Shown here in pieces: positions 7,592 through 17,133 of a stretch of 64,000 bases of DNA. Source of the DNA: Streptomyces collinus Tu 365. GTDB lineage: Bacteria; Actinomycetota; Actinomycetes; Streptomycetales; Streptomycetaceae. Where the stretch lies: positions 2,427,535 through 2,491,534 of the forward strand of contig NC_021985.1 in NCBI RefSeq assembly GCF_000444875.1, read 5' to 3'. The stretch's first letter is position 1; the number at the start of each line of letters is the position of its first letter. The translations under genes were made by a program, and so were the position numbers. The notes beneath the pieces were generated by a model. That model was given only the letters and a program-made list of their open reading frames with translations, was not told the origin of the DNA and searched no databases.

Positions 7592-9973
7592 ATGGCGACG
7601 AAGCCGCCCAAGGGTGATCCGGTTCAGGACGCGCCGCAGGTCGCGGAGCCGCAGCACGCGGCGGCCGGGCTCCCCGCCGTCGGGCACACCCTGCGCATGG
7701 CGCGGCAGCAGATGGGGGTGCGGCGCACGGCGCTGACGCTGCTGCGCGTGAACCAGAAGGACGGTTTCGACTGCCCCGGCTGCGCCTGGCCGGAGCCGGA
7801 GCACCGGCACAAGGCGGAGTTCTGCGAGAACGGCGCCAAGGCGGTGGCCGAGGAGGCCACCCTGCGCCGGGTCACCCCGGAGTTCTTCGCCGAATACTCC
7901 GTGGCCGACCTGGCCACCAGGAGCGGCTACTGGCTGGGCCAGCAGGGCCGGCTCACCCACCCCATGCACCTGCCCGAGGGCGGGGACCACTACGAGCCGG
8001 TCAGCTGGGAGCGCGCCTTCGACATCATCGCCGAGGAGATCGCCGCCCTCGGCTCGCCCGACGAGGCCGTGTTCTACACCTCGGGGCGTACCAGCAACGA
8101 GGCCGCGTTCCTGTACCAGCTGTTCGCGCGCGAGCTGGGCACGAACAACCTGCCCGACTGCTCGAACATGTGCCACGAGTCGTCCGGGTCCGCGCTGTCC
8201 GAGACGATCGGCGTCGGCAAGGGCAGTGTCCTGCTGGAGGACCTGCACCGGGCGGACCTGATCATCGTCGCCGGGCAGAACCCCGGGACGAACCATCCGC
8301 GCATGCTGTCGGCGCTGGAGGAGGCCAAGGCCAACGGCGCGAAGATCATCAGCGTCAACCCGCTGCCCGAGGCCGGCCTGGAGCGGTTCAAGAACCCGCA
8401 GACGGCGAAGGGCATGCTGAAGGGCGCCGCGCTCACCGACCTGTTCCTGCAGATCCGCATCGGCGGTGACCAGGCCCTGTTCCGGCTGCTGAACAAGCTG
8501 GTGCTGGAGACGGACGGCGCGGTCGACGAGGAGTTCGTGCGCGAGCACACCCACGGCTTCGAGGAGTTCGCCGAGGCCGCGCGCGCCGCCGACTGGGACG
8601 AGACGCTCGCGGCCACGGGTCTCACGCGCGCGGAGATCGAGCGGGCCCTCGGCATGGTGCTCGCCTCGGAGCGGACCATCGTCTGCTGGGCGATGGGCCT
8701 CACCCAGCACAAGCACGCCGTCCCGACCATCCGGGAAGTGGTCAACTTCCTGCTGCTGCGCGGGAACATCGGCCGCCCGGGCGCGGGCGTGTGCCCGGTG
8801 CGCGGCCATTCGAACGTGCAGGGCGACCGCACGATGGGCATCTTCGAGCGGCCCGCGCCGGCCTTCCTGGACGCGCTGGAGAAGGAGTTCGGGTTCGCGC
8901 CGCCGCGTGAGCACGGCTTCGACGTCGTACGGGCGATCCGTGCGCTGCGGGACGGCGAGGCGAAGGTCTTCTTCGCCATGGGCGGCAACTTCGTCTCCGC
9001 CTCCCCCGACACGGACGTCACCGAGGCGGCCATGCGGCGCGCGCGGCTGACCGTGCACGTGTCGACGAAGCTGAACCGCTCGCACGTGGTGACGGGCGCG
9101 CGTGCCCTGATCCTGCCGACGCTGGGCCGGACCGAGCGCGACGTGCAGGCCGGCGGCGAGCAGTTCGTGACCGTCGAGGACTCCATGGGCATGGTGCACG
9201 CCTCGCGCGGCCGGCTCGCCCCGGCGGGTCCGCGGCTGCTGTCGGAGCCGGCGATCGTGTCCCGGTTGGCGCGCCGGGTGCTCGGCGCGGACAGCAAGGT
9301 GCCGTGGGCGGAGTTCGAGATGGACTACGCGAAGATCCGCGACCGCATCGCGCGCGTGGTCCCCGGTTTCGAGGACTTCAACGCGCGTGTGGCGCGGCCC
9401 GGAGGTTTCGCGCTGCCGCACGCGCCGCGCGACGAGCGCCGCTTCCCGACGGCGACCGGCAAGGCGAACTTCACGGCGGCGCCGGTGGAGTGCCCGGAGC
9501 TGCCCGAGGGCCGGCTGCTGCTGCAGACACTGCGCTCGCACGACCAGTACAACACCACGATCTACGGCCTGGACGACCGGTACCGGGGCATCACCGGCGG
9601 TCGCCGGGTCGTGCTGGTGCACCCCGAGGACGCGCGGGCGCTCGGGGTCGCCGACGGGTCGTACGTGGATCTGGTGAGTGAGTGGAAGGACGGCGTGGAG
9701 CGGCGGGCGCCCGGTTTCCGGGTGGTGCACTACCCGACGGCCCGGGGCTGCGCGGCGGCGTACTACCCGGAGACCAACGTGCTGGTGCCGCTGGACGCCA
9801 CCGCCGACACCAGCAACACTCCGGCGAGCAAGTCCGTCGTGGTCCGCCTGGAGCGGCCGGCGGCGCAGGCCGCGGAGCGGGCCGTCGGGGAGGCGGCGGG
9901 GGTGCCGGGGCGGCCGGGGCAGCACCTGGCGGGCCCCGCCGAGGCCCGTCTGGAACAATCGGCGACCGACTGA
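7592..9973 (+). CDS. FdhF/YdeP-family molybdopterin oxidoreductase, 793 aa
   Basis: Member of the bis-MGD molybdopterin oxidoreductase superfamily, YdeP branch. The N-terminal region carries a reduced cysteine set (DCPGCAWP...FCENG), possibly a vestigial Fe-S site. The Mo-cofactor domain contains TSGRTSNEAAF and NMCHESSG, with Cys where formate dehydrogenase H has selenocysteine. AGQNPGTNHPRM and RGNIGRPGAGVCPVRGHSN are typical cofactor-binding loops. The C-terminal molydopterin dinucleotide-binding domain spans about 640-760. The true substrate is unknown; E. coli YdeP is linked to acid resistance. The ATG at 7592 follows GAAGGGG. It is divergent from polA with a 299-bp gap in which I see no further gene. 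Confidence 0.9.
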   Translation: MATKPPKGDPVQDAPQVAEPQHAAAGLPAVGHTLRMARQQMGVRRTALTLLRVNQKDGFDCPGCAWPEPEHRHKAEFCENGAKAVAEEATLRRVTPEFFAEYSVADLATRSGYWLGQQGRLTHPMHLPEGGDHYEPVSWERAFDIIAEEIAALGSPDEAVFYTSGRTSNEAAFLYQLFARELGTNNLPDCSNMCHESSGSALSETIGVGKGSVLLEDLHRADLIIVAGQNPGTNHPRMLSALEEAKANGAKIISVNPLPEAGLERFKNPQTAKGMLKGAALTDLFLQIRIGGDQALFRLLNKLVLETDGAVDEEFVREHTHGFEEFAEAARAADWDETLAATGLTRAEIERALGMVLASERTIVCWAMGLTQHKHAVPTIREVVNFLLLRGNIGRPGAGVCPVRGHSNVQGDRTMGIFERPAPAFLDALEKEFGFAPPREHGFDVVRAIRALRDGEAKVFFAMGGNFVSASPDTDVTEAAMRRARLTVHVSTKLNRSHVVTGARALILPTLGRTERDVQAGGEQFVTVEDSMGMVHASRGRLAPAGPRLLSEPAIVSRLARRVLGADSKVPWAEFEMDYAKIRDRIARVVPGFEDFNARVARPGGFALPHAPRDERRFPTATGKANFTAAPVECPELPEGRLLLQTLRSHDQYNTTIYGLDDRYRGITGGRRVVLVHPEDARALGVADGSYVDLVSEWKDGVERRAPGFRVVHYPTARGCAAAYYPETNVLVPLDATADTSNTPASKSVVVRLERPAAQAAERAVGEAAGVPGRPGQHLAGPAEARLEQSATD

Positions 9974-10021
9974 GCGTTTGCTCAGCCAGCAGACAGGCGC
10001 AAGACGAACGGAGCCGGGCCC

Positions 10022-10513
10022 ATGGGTGAGCAGCAGCAGGTGACATTCCCGCAGGAGGTCCTCGACGAGTACGCCGCGCTCGGCGTGGACCTGCCCGCGC
10101 TCTTCTCGGCGGGTCACCTCGGCACGCGGATGGGCGTCCAGATCGTGGAGGCCTCGGCGGAGCGGGTCGTGGGCACCATGCCGGTCGAGGGCAACACCCA
10201 GCCGTACGGGCTGCTGCACGGGGGTGCCTCCGCGGTGCTGGCGGAGACCCTGGGCTCGGTCGGCGCGATGCTGCACGGCGGCAGCACGAAGATCGCGGTC
10301 GGCGTGGACCTGAACTGCACCCACCACCGCGGGGTCCGCTCGGGCCTGGTCACCGGCGTGGCCACGCCCGTGCACCGGGGACGGTCGACGGCGACGTACG
10401 AGATCGTGATCAGTGACGAGGAGGGCCGCCGGGTGTGCAGCGCCCGGCTGACCTGCCTGCTGCGCGACGCCCGGCCCGGCGACGAGGCCCCCGTCCGCCC
10501 GGCCGGCGACTGA
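10022..10513 (+). CDS. PaaI-family hotdog-fold thioesterase, 163 aa
   Basis: A single hotdog domain covers about residues 30-145. The family motif GLLHGGASAVLAETLGS supplies the oxyanion and catalytic region, and VGVDLNCTHHRGVRSG is the second conserved strand. Such proteins hydrolyse acyl- or aryl-CoA thioesters in the cytoplasm, for example phenylacetyl-CoA intermediates or DHNA-CoA; the substrate cannot be read from sequence. It lies 48 nt after the YdeP-like gene and may be cotranscribed with it. The ATG at 10022 has a GGAGCC site upstream. A strong hairpin follows the stop. Confidence 0.88.
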   Translation: MGEQQQVTFPQEVLDEYAALGVDLPALFSAGHLGTRMGVQIVEASAERVVGTMPVEGNTQPYGLLHGGASAVLAETLGSVGAMLHGGSTKIAVGVDLNCTHHRGVRSGLVTGVATPVHRGRSTATYEIVISDEEGRRVCSARLTCLLRDARPGDEAPVRPAGD

Positions 10514-10544
10514 GCGTCCCGGAGGTCCGAGGTCTTCGCGGACC

Positions 10545-10588
10545 CCGGGCGGCCCGAGGCGGCCGCCGGCACCGGCCGGGCCGCCCGG
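10545..10588 (+). terminator. Hairpin terminator after thioesterase gene
   Basis: An 11-bp perfect stem (CCGGGCGGCCC with its complement) encloses a G/C-rich 22-nt loop that can itself pair. It begins 32 nt beyond the stop codon. Confidence 0.6.
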
Positions 10589-10718
10589 GACGGAAGCCCC
10601 GTGGCGAAAACGGGGCGCCGCCCGGCCGTTGCCCCGGGGCCGTGCCGCCGCTTAGCTTCGGCACATGGGACGGCTCGGAAGCCGGCGGACGGGATGCCCG
10701 CGGATCGGAGGCCGCCGG

Positions 10719-11156
10719 TTGTCAGGCTCCCGGCGGGGGGCGTGGCTCCTGGCGCTCGGACTGGCACTGTCCGCGCCGCTGGGGACGGCCGGCTGCGGCC
10801 GCACGGCCGGCGCGGACGCCTCCACGGGCGGACCCGGTGCTCCCGCCGGGTCCGGACACGCTGCGCACGACTCCGCCGCGGCCACACCCTCGCCGTCGTC
10901 GGACGCCGAGCTGTGCGCCGCGATCGTCGCCCACTGGTCACGCAAGGTGCTCGACAGCGGCACCTACGGGGACTACCAGTCCATGGGGCTGTCCAACGGC
11001 CAGTACGACATCCTGCGGGCCGTCGTGGACGCGGCGCGGGCGGCCGAGCGGCGTCAAGGGGCCTCGGCGGCGGACGAGTTGATCGGCCGTCAGGCCCGTA
11101 CGGCGTGCGCCGACCGGTACCGGCACGGCGTTCCGGGCGGAGGACCCTGGCGATGA
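10719..11156 (+). CDS. Small lipoprotein, 145 aa
   Basis: A lipoprotein signal peptide (basic SRRG, hydrophobic WLLALGLALS, lipobox GTAGC) is followed by a Gly/Ala/Ser/Pro-rich linker and a roughly 75-residue folded part (about 70-145) with two cysteines (ELCAAIV and RTACADRY) that could pair. I chose the TTG at 10719 because GGAGG sits 7 nt upstream and leaves a normal-sized signal peptide; an ATG at 10665 in the same frame lacks a ribosome site. Function unknown. Its stop overlaps the next gene by 4 nt (ATGA), so the two are translationally coupled and may act together at the membrane. Confidence 0.75.
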   Translation: MSGSRRGAWLLALGLALSAPLGTAGCGRTAGADASTGGPGAPAGSGHAAHDSAAATPSPSSDAELCAAIVAHWSRKVLDSGTYGDYQSMGLSNGQYDILRAVVDAARAAERRQGASAADELIGRQARTACADRYRHGVPGGGPWR

Positions 11157-11761
11157 GCGGCACGGGGCCCCTGGAGCCCGGCGAGGGCACGCGCGCGTGG
11201 GAGGCCGGGGAGTGGGAGGCCGCCCAACGGCGGCGCGCACCGCTCGCGGCCCTGTACGCCCGCCACCGCCGCGCCGCCCTCGCCGCCGCCGCGGCGGTGA
11301 TCGCCGTCGCGGGCGGCGGCTACCTCTGGGCGACCCGCCCGCCGCAACCGCCACCGCCCCAAGTGCCCTATCCCGCGCAGGCGATGACGATCTCTTACCT
11401 GCGGGACGCAGCCGGCGGGGCCGGGTCGCCGGGCCGCGGATTCCGTTTCGACGTGCTGCTGAGCGTGGACGCGGGACCGCCCGTCACGGTCAGCCGGGTG
11501 GGCCAGCCCTACGCCGGGCTCCGGCTGACGACCGAGCCGCGCACCCCGTTCCGGACAAAGGCGGGCTCTCCCCGCAAGATCACCATAACCATGCATGTGA
11601 CGGAATGCGGAAAGGTGCCGAAGGACGCCGGTCTGCCTTTCCTTGAAGTAACTCTGCGTAATACGCGCGCAATGCAGAATCAGAGTTTCATCCTCGGCCG
11701 GCGGTACGCCCAGCACCTCTCCAAGGGCCTGAAAGTCGCCTGCAGCAACAGCCTCGGGTAA
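11153..11761 (+). CDS. Single-pass membrane protein with extracytoplasmic beta domain, 202 aa
   Basis: A charged cytoplasmic N-terminus (residues 1-38) leads into one transmembrane helix (about 39-58, AALAAAAAVIAVAGGGYLW), a Pro-rich spacer, then a roughly 130-residue outside domain of beta character with two cysteines (VTECGKV and LKVACSNS). I recognise no family. The start ATG overlaps the stop of the preceding lipoprotein gene (ATGA), with GGCGGAGGA upstream. Codon use becomes less G/C-biased in the last 60 codons. A partner role with the lipoprotein is inferred from coupling only. Confidence 0.75.
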   Translation: MSGTGPLEPGEGTRAWEAGEWEAAQRRRAPLAALYARHRRAALAAAAAVIAVAGGGYLWATRPPQPPPPQVPYPAQAMTISYLRDAAGGAGSPGRGFRFDVLLSVDAGPPVTVSRVGQPYAGLRLTTEPRTPFRTKAGSPRKITITMHVTECGKVPKDAGLPFLEVTLRNTRAMQNQSFILGRRYAQHLSKGLKVACSNSLG

Positions 11762-12049
11762 TCACCAAAACCCTTGAGACGCCTGAACGCATCCCGGACC
11801 GTCCTGCGGGTTCTCAGCATGCGGACAGGGCGAATCGGCTTGAATTCCGGCGTTCTCCCCACGGCGTACCGCTCTGCATTACCTCGTGTCATAACAAGAG
11901 CGTCACAGCATCGGTCAGACCCTCCTTACGTTCCCCACACGCGCCTAGAGTCACGGCCAGTCACCGCGCCGCTGGATTCCCTCTTCGGCCTGGCGCAGCG
12001 GCTCGACCGCCTCCACGGGGAAGCGGCCGTTCTGGGGAAAGGACTGATC

Positions 12050-13288
12050 GTGCGTCAACGTTCGCTCATCGCCATCACCGCCGCCCTGGCGGCGGGAGCG
12101 CTCACCCTCACCGCCTGCGGCTCGCGCGACAGCGGCGACAAGGGCTCGGACTCCGGCAACGGTGGTGGCACCACCGTCGTCATCGGCGTCGACGCCCCGC
12201 TGACCGGCGACCTGTCCGCGCTCGGCCTGGGTATCAGGAACTCCGTGGACCTGGCGGCCAAGCAGGCCAACAAGAAGAACTACGTCAAGGGCGTCACCTT
12301 CAAGATCGAGGCGAAGGACGACCAGGCGCAGCCCTCCTCCGGCCAGACGAACGCCACCGGCTTCGTCGGCGAGAAGGACGTCCTCGGTGTCGTCGGCCCG
12401 CTGAACTCCTCCGTGGCCCAGTCGATGCAGAAGGTCTTCGACGACGCCAAGCTGGTCGAGGTCTCCCCGGCGAACACCAGCCCGGACCTGACCCAGGGCC
12501 CGGACTGGCGCAAGTCGAAGACGCGCCAGTACAAGTCGTACTTCCGTACCGCGACCACGGACGCCATCCAGGGCCCGTTCGCCGCCCAGTACGTCTTCAA
12601 CAAGGCCAAGAAGACCAAGGCCTTCGTCATCGACGACAAGAAGACCTACGGCGCCGGCCTGGCCGGGACGTTCACCGACGAGTTCAAGAAGCTCGGCGGC
12701 AAGATCGTCGGCACCGAGCACATCAACCCCGACACCAAGGACTTCTCCGCGGTCGCCACCAAGGTGAAGAACTCGGGTGCGCAGGTCGTCTACTACGGTG
12801 GCGAGTACCCGCAGGCCGGTCCGCTGAGCAAGCAGATCAAGGCCGCCGGCGCCAAGATCCCGCTGGTCGGCGGCGACGGCATCTACGCCGACGACTTCAT
12901 CAAGCTGGCCGGCGCCTCCGGCACCGGTGACCTGGCGACCTCGGTCGGCGCGCCGGTGGAGACGCTCGACTCCGCCAAGGAGTTCGTCGACAACTACAAG
13001 GCGGCGGGCTACAAGGAGGCGTACGCGGCGTACGGCGGCTACTCCTACGACTCGGCGTGGTCGATCATCGAGGCCGTGAAGAAGGTCGTCGACGACAACG
13101 GCGGCAAGCTGCCGTCCGACGCCCGCGCGAAGGTGACCGCCGCGATGCAGAGCGTCTCCTTCGACGGTGTGACCGGCAAGGTCTCCTTCGACGAGTACGG
13201 TGACGCGACCAACAAGCAGCTGACCGTGTACTCCGTCACGGGCGGTGCGTGGAAGGCCGTGGAGTCCGGCACCTACAACGGCAGCTGA
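12050..13288 (+). CDS. livK: Branched-chain amino-acid ABC transporter, substrate-binding lipoprotein, 412 aa
   Basis: Lipoprotein signal with lipobox LTAC (Cys23), a short Gly/Ser linker, then a periplasmic-binding type I (Leu/Ile/Val-binding) fold. Recognisable family stretches are GVDAPLTGDLSALG, GVVGPLNSSVAQ, SPANTSPDLT, VIDDKKTYGAGLA and YYGGEYPQAG. It would capture branched-chain or related amino acids outside the cell and deliver them to the permeases encoded next. The GTG at 12050 follows AAAGGA and gives a proper lipoprotein N-terminus, whereas the longer open frame upstream does not. It is first gene of the five-gene liv cluster. The 288-bp region before it contains no gene and presumably holds the promoter. 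Confidence 0.93.
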   Translation: MRQRSLIAITAALAAGALTLTACGSRDSGDKGSDSGNGGGTTVVIGVDAPLTGDLSALGLGIRNSVDLAAKQANKKNYVKGVTFKIEAKDDQAQPSSGQTNATGFVGEKDVLGVVGPLNSSVAQSMQKVFDDAKLVEVSPANTSPDLTQGPDWRKSKTRQYKSYFRTATTDAIQGPFAAQYVFNKAKKTKAFVIDDKKTYGAGLAGTFTDEFKKLGGKIVGTEHINPDTKDFSAVATKVKNSGAQVVYYGGEYPQAGPLSKQIKAAGAKIPLVGGDGIYADDFIKLAGASGTGDLATSVGAPVETLDSAKEFVDNYKAAGYKEAYAAYGGYSYDSAWSIIEAVKKVVDDNGGKLPSDARAKVTAAMQSVSFDGVTGKVSFDEYGDATNKQLTVYSVTGGAWKAVESGTYNGS

Positions 13289-13400
13289 CCCACACACCCG
13301 CATCACCTGAGCCGCGCGGGGCGCTGTTCCACTGGCGCCCCGCGCGGACTCGCATCCGGCTTCATCCGTCGAACTTTCCGAACGTCTCGGAGGACATGCG

Positions 13401-14333
13401 GTGAACGAACTGCCGCAGCAGCTGGTCAACGGCCTGCTACTAGGATCCATGTACGGGCTGGTCGCCATCGGCTACACGATGGTCTATGGCATTGTCCAGC
13501 TCATCAACTTCGCCCACGGCGAGATATTCATGACCGGCGCGTTCGGCGCGCTCACGGTCTACGCGTACATCCTTCCCGACGGCACCTCGATGTGGGTGGC
13601 CCTGCCGCTGATGCTCGTCGGGGCCGTCCTCGTCGCCGTCACGGTCGCCGTCGGGGCGGAACGGTTCGCCTACCGCCCGCTGCGCACCGCCCCGCGCCTC
13701 GCGCCGCTCATCACCGCCATCGGCCTCTCGCTGGCCCTGCAGCAGGCGGTGTGGGCCTGGTACCCGGGCGCCAAGTCCGCCCGTACCTTCCCGAGCATCC
13801 CGGGCGGCCCCTTCGAGATCGGCAACGTCACCATCCAGACCGGCGACGTCTTCCTGGTCGCCGCGGCACCGATCAGCATGGCGATCCTCGCCTACTTCGT
13901 GATGCGCACCCGCACCGGCCGCGGCATGCAGGCCACCGCGCAGGACCCGGACACCGCGAAGCTGATGGGTGTCAACACCGACCGCATCATCGTGATCGCG
14001 TTCGCCCTGGGCGCCGCCTTCGCCGCCGTCGGTTCGGTCGCCTACGGCCTGAAGTACGGTCAGATCGACTTCCGCATGGGCTTCATCCTCGGTCTGAAGG
14101 CGTTCACCGCGGCCGTCCTCGGTGGTATCGGCAACATCTACGGCGCCATGCTCGGCGGCCTCGTCCTCGGTGTCGCCGAGGCTCTGTCCACCGCCTACAT
14201 CGCGGACATCCCCGGCATGGACAAGTTCGGCAGCCAGTCCTGGGCAGACGTCTGGGCGTTCGTACTCCTCATCCTCGTGCTGCTGTTCAGGCCACAGGGC
14301 CTGCTCGGCGAGCGCGTCGCGGACAGGGCGTGA
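13401..14333 (+). CDS. livH: Branched-chain amino-acid ABC transporter permease LivH, 310 aa
   Basis: An eight-or-so helix membrane protein of the LivH family: QLVNGLLLGSMYGLVAIGYT opens the protein, and INFAHGEIFMTGAF and FTAAVLGGIGNIYGAMLGG are the conserved permease motifs. With LivM it forms the membrane channel of the importer. GTG start at 13401 preceded by GGAGGA. The stop lies 5 nt before the livM ATG. Confidence 0.95.
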   Translation: MNELPQQLVNGLLLGSMYGLVAIGYTMVYGIVQLINFAHGEIFMTGAFGALTVYAYILPDGTSMWVALPLMLVGAVLVAVTVAVGAERFAYRPLRTAPRLAPLITAIGLSLALQQAVWAWYPGAKSARTFPSIPGGPFEIGNVTIQTGDVFLVAAAPISMAILAYFVMRTRTGRGMQATAQDPDTAKLMGVNTDRIIVIAFALGAAFAAVGSVAYGLKYGQIDFRMGFILGLKAFTAAVLGGIGNIYGAMLGGLVLGVAEALSTAYIADIPGMDKFGSQSWADVWAFVLLILVLLFRPQGLLGERVADRA

Positions 14334-14338
14334 CACCG

Positions 14339-16180
14339 ATGACCACACAGACCACCGCATCCGAGACCCCGGAGACCCCGGAGACCGCGAGCGCTCCCGA
14401 GGCCGCGCGGACCGGCCTCATCGGCCTGCCCACCGCCTTCGGCCGGGCCCTCGCCACCGGCGGCGGCGCGCTGACGATCGTCTCCACCTTCCTCGCCTGG
14501 ACCTGGACCGCCGCGTTCCCCGGCGACCTCACCGTCTACGGCTACCCGGGCGGCCTGCAGGTCCTCGTCCTGATCGGCGGCGTCCTCACCACCCTGTTCG
14601 GCCTCGCCTCCTACGGCGTCAAGGGCCTGGGCCGGCTCGCCCCCGGCAGCGCCGACAGCGCCGTGAAGACGGCCGCGCTCGGCACCTTCGCCACCGCCTG
14701 GTACACCGTCATCGCCATCAGCGCCAAGCTCGGCGGTGTGGTCAACCTGGAGCCCGGCGGCTACCTCGTCGCCGTCGCCACGCTGGCCGCCCTGGTCGGC
14801 GCCCTGGCCCTGCCGTTCGAGCGGCCGGCCCCGGACCCCATCGACCCCGACGACTCCTCCTGGGAGAAGTTCCGGCACGCCCGCCGCCAGGACTGGAGCA
14901 CCTTCAAGGCGGCCTTCGCGGCCGAGGCCCCGGCCCCGGGCCGGAAGCTGCCCGCGTACGCCGAGATCCTCGTCATCGTCGCGGCCATGGCGCTCGGCCT
15001 GCTGGTCTTCACCTACGGCATCGGCACCGAGTACGACGAGCTGTTCATCGGCTTCCTGATCACCGCCGGTTTCGGCTTCGGCGCGCTCGCCAAGGCCGGG
15101 CTCGTGGCCCGGGTCTCGGCGATCACCGCGCGGCACCGCAACATCACCATGACCGGCGCCTTCCTCGCCGCGGCCGCCTTCCCCTTCACCCAGTCCGACG
15201 ACCAGTACGCGACGATCGGCGTCTACATCCTGATCTTCGCCACCGTCGCGCTCGGCCTGAACATCGTCGTCGGCCTCGCCGGCCTGCTCGACCTCGGTTA
15301 CGTCGCCTTCCTCGGTGTCGGCGCCTACACCGCGGCCCTGGTCTCCGGTTCGACGTCCTCGCCGCTGCACGTCAACATGCCGTTCTGGGCCTCGGCGCTG
15401 TGCGGCGCGGCCGTCGCCATGGTGTTCGGCGTCCTGATCGGCGCCCCGACCCTGCGGCTGCGCGGCGACTACCTCGCCATCGTGACGCTCGGCTTCGGTG
15501 AGATCTTCCGCATCACCGTCCTCAACATGGACGGCACCTCGGGCCCGGACGTCACCAACGGCTCCAACGGCATCTCCTCGATCCCGAACCTGAACATCCT
15601 CGGCTTCGACTTCGGCCAGGAGCACCAGCTGTTCGGCGCCACCGTCGGCCGGTTCGCGAACTACTTCCTGCTGATGCTGCTCATCACGCTCATCGTCGTG
15701 GTGGTGTTCCGGCGCAGCAGCGACTCCCGCATCGGCCGCGCCTGGATCGCCATCCGCGAGGACGAGACGGCGGCGCTCGCCATGGGCATCAACGGCTTCC
15801 GGGTCAAGCTCATCGCCTTCGCCCTGGGCGCCTGCATGGCCGGCCTCGCCGGTTCCGTCCAGGCCCACGTCACCTACACGGTGACCCCGGAGCAGTACCA
15901 GTTCGCCCACGTGGTGCCGCCCAACTCGGCGTTCCTGCTGGCCGCGGTGGTGCTCGGCGGCATGGGCACCATCTCCGGCCCGCTGGTCGGCGCCTCGCTG
16001 CTGTACCTGATCCCGGCCAAGCTCCAGTTCCTGGGCGACTACCAGCTGTTCGCCTTCGGTGTCGCGCTCGTCCTGCTGATGCGCTTCCGCCCCGAGGGCC
16101 TCATCCCCAACCGGCGCCGCCAGCTCGAATTCCACGAAGAGACCGAAGCGCCCGCCGTCCTCAGCAAGGCAGGGGCCTGA
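14339..16180 (+). CDS. livM: Branched-chain amino-acid ABC transporter permease LivM with long N-terminal extension, 613 aa
   Basis: The C-terminal 350 residues are a normal LivM permease (VGLAGLLDLGYVAFLGVGAY, GDYLAIVTLGFGEIFRI, GSVQAHVTYTVTPEQY, GGMGTISGPLVGA). Before it lies an extension of about 250 residues that is unusual for the family: four predicted helices at about 30-165, a charged loop (SSWEKFRHARRQDW), then further helices. A GTG at 14330 overlapping the livH stop is an alternative start; I prefer the ATG at 14339. What the extra helices do is unknown; they may modulate assembly or binding-protein docking. Confidence 0.93.
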   Translation: MTTQTTASETPETPETASAPEAARTGLIGLPTAFGRALATGGGALTIVSTFLAWTWTAAFPGDLTVYGYPGGLQVLVLIGGVLTTLFGLASYGVKGLGRLAPGSADSAVKTAALGTFATAWYTVIAISAKLGGVVNLEPGGYLVAVATLAALVGALALPFERPAPDPIDPDDSSWEKFRHARRQDWSTFKAAFAAEAPAPGRKLPAYAEILVIVAAMALGLLVFTYGIGTEYDELFIGFLITAGFGFGALAKAGLVARVSAITARHRNITMTGAFLAAAAFPFTQSDDQYATIGVYILIFATVALGLNIVVGLAGLLDLGYVAFLGVGAYTAALVSGSTSSPLHVNMPFWASALCGAAVAMVFGVLIGAPTLRLRGDYLAIVTLGFGEIFRITVLNMDGTSGPDVTNGSNGISSIPNLNILGFDFGQEHQLFGATVGRFANYFLLMLLITLIVVVVFRRSSDSRIGRAWIAIREDETAALAMGINGFRVKLIAFALGACMAGLAGSVQAHVTYTVTPEQYQFAHVVPPNSAFLLAAVVLGGMGTISGPLVGASLLYLIPAKLQFLGDYQLFAFGVALVLLMRFRPEGLIPNRRRQLEFHEETEAPAVLSKAGA

Positions 16181-16185
16181 ACACC

Positions 16186-17133
16186 ATGACCACCGACACC
16201 ACCACCCAGGACGCCGCACCCGGCGCGTCCGCCCCCGGCGAGGTCGTGCTCGACGCCCGCGGCGTCACGATGCGCTTCGGCGGCCTGACCGCCGTGCGGG
16301 GCGTCGACCTGACCGTCAACAGCGGCGAGATCGTCGGTCTGATCGGCCCCAACGGCGCCGGCAAGACCACCTTCTTCAACTGCCTGACGGGCCTGTACGT
16401 GCCCACCGAGGGCGAGGTCCGCTACAAGGGCAACGTCCTGCCGCCGAAGTCCTTCAAGGTCACCGCGGCCGGTATCGCCCGCACCTTCCAGAACATCCGG
16501 CTGTTCGCCAACATGACGGTCCTGGAGAACGTGCTCGTCGGCCGGCACACCCGCACCAAGGAGGGCCTGTGGTCCGCGCTGCTGCGCGGTCCGGGCTTCC
16601 ACCGCGCGGAGAAGGCCTCCCGCGAGCGGGCCATGGAACTGCTGGCGTTCGTGGGTCTGGAGAGGAAGGCCGAGCACCTGGCCCGCAACCTCCCCTACGG
16701 CGAGCAGCGCAAGCTGGAGATCGCCCGGGCGCTGGCCAGCGAGCCCGGTCTGCTGCTCCTCGACGAGCCGACGGCCGGCATGAACCCGCAGGAGACCCGG
16801 GCCACCGAGGAACTGGTCTTCGCCATCCGGGACATGGGCATCGCCGTCCTCGTCATCGAGCACGACATGCGCTTCATCATGAACCTGTGCGACCGGGTGG
16901 CCGTGCTCGTGCAGGGCGAGAAGCTGATCGAGGGCGACAGCGCGACCGTCCAGGGCGACGAGCGGGTCGTCGCCGCCTACCTCGGCGAGCCGTTCGAGGA
17001 GGCTCCCGGCGACGAGGAGGCCGCCGAGGTCGAGGCGGCCGAGGCGCAGGCCGGGGCCGCGGCGGACACCGCAACCACGACGGACGCCGACACCACGACG
17101 GACGCCGCGCCCGGCAAGGAGAACGACCGATGA
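16186..17133 (+). CDS. livG: Branched-chain amino-acid ABC transporter ATP-binding protein LivG, 315 aa
   Basis: ABC ATPase with Walker A GPNGAGKT (residues 54-61), Q-loop in FQNIRLF, signature LPYGEQRKLEIARA, Walker B LLLLDEPTAG and H-loop VIEHDM. It energises import through LivH/LivM on the cytoplasmic side. After the ATPase core a roughly 45-residue Ala/Glu/Thr-rich tail is added, which is not usual for LivG. It starts 5 nt after livM and ends overlapping livF by ATGA. Confidence 0.95.
   Translation: MTTDTTTQDAAPGASAPGEVVLDARGVTMRFGGLTAVRGVDLTVNSGEIVGLIGPNGAGKTTFFNCLTGLYVPTEGEVRYKGNVLPPKSFKVTAAGIARTFQNIRLFANMTVLENVLVGRHTRTKEGLWSALLRGPGFHRAEKASRERAMELLAFVGLERKAEHLARNLPYGEQRKLEIARALASEPGLLLLDEPTAGMNPQETRATEELVFAIRDMGIAVLVIEHDMRFIMNLCDRVAVLVQGEKLIEGDSATVQGDERVVAAYLGEPFEEAPGDEEAAEVEAAEAQAGAAADTATTTDADTTTDAAPGKENDR

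Noticed and set aside
7232..10375. Minus-strand long open frame antisense to the YdeP-like gene
   Set aside because: Low-complexity His/Arg/Gly composition typical of shadow frames.
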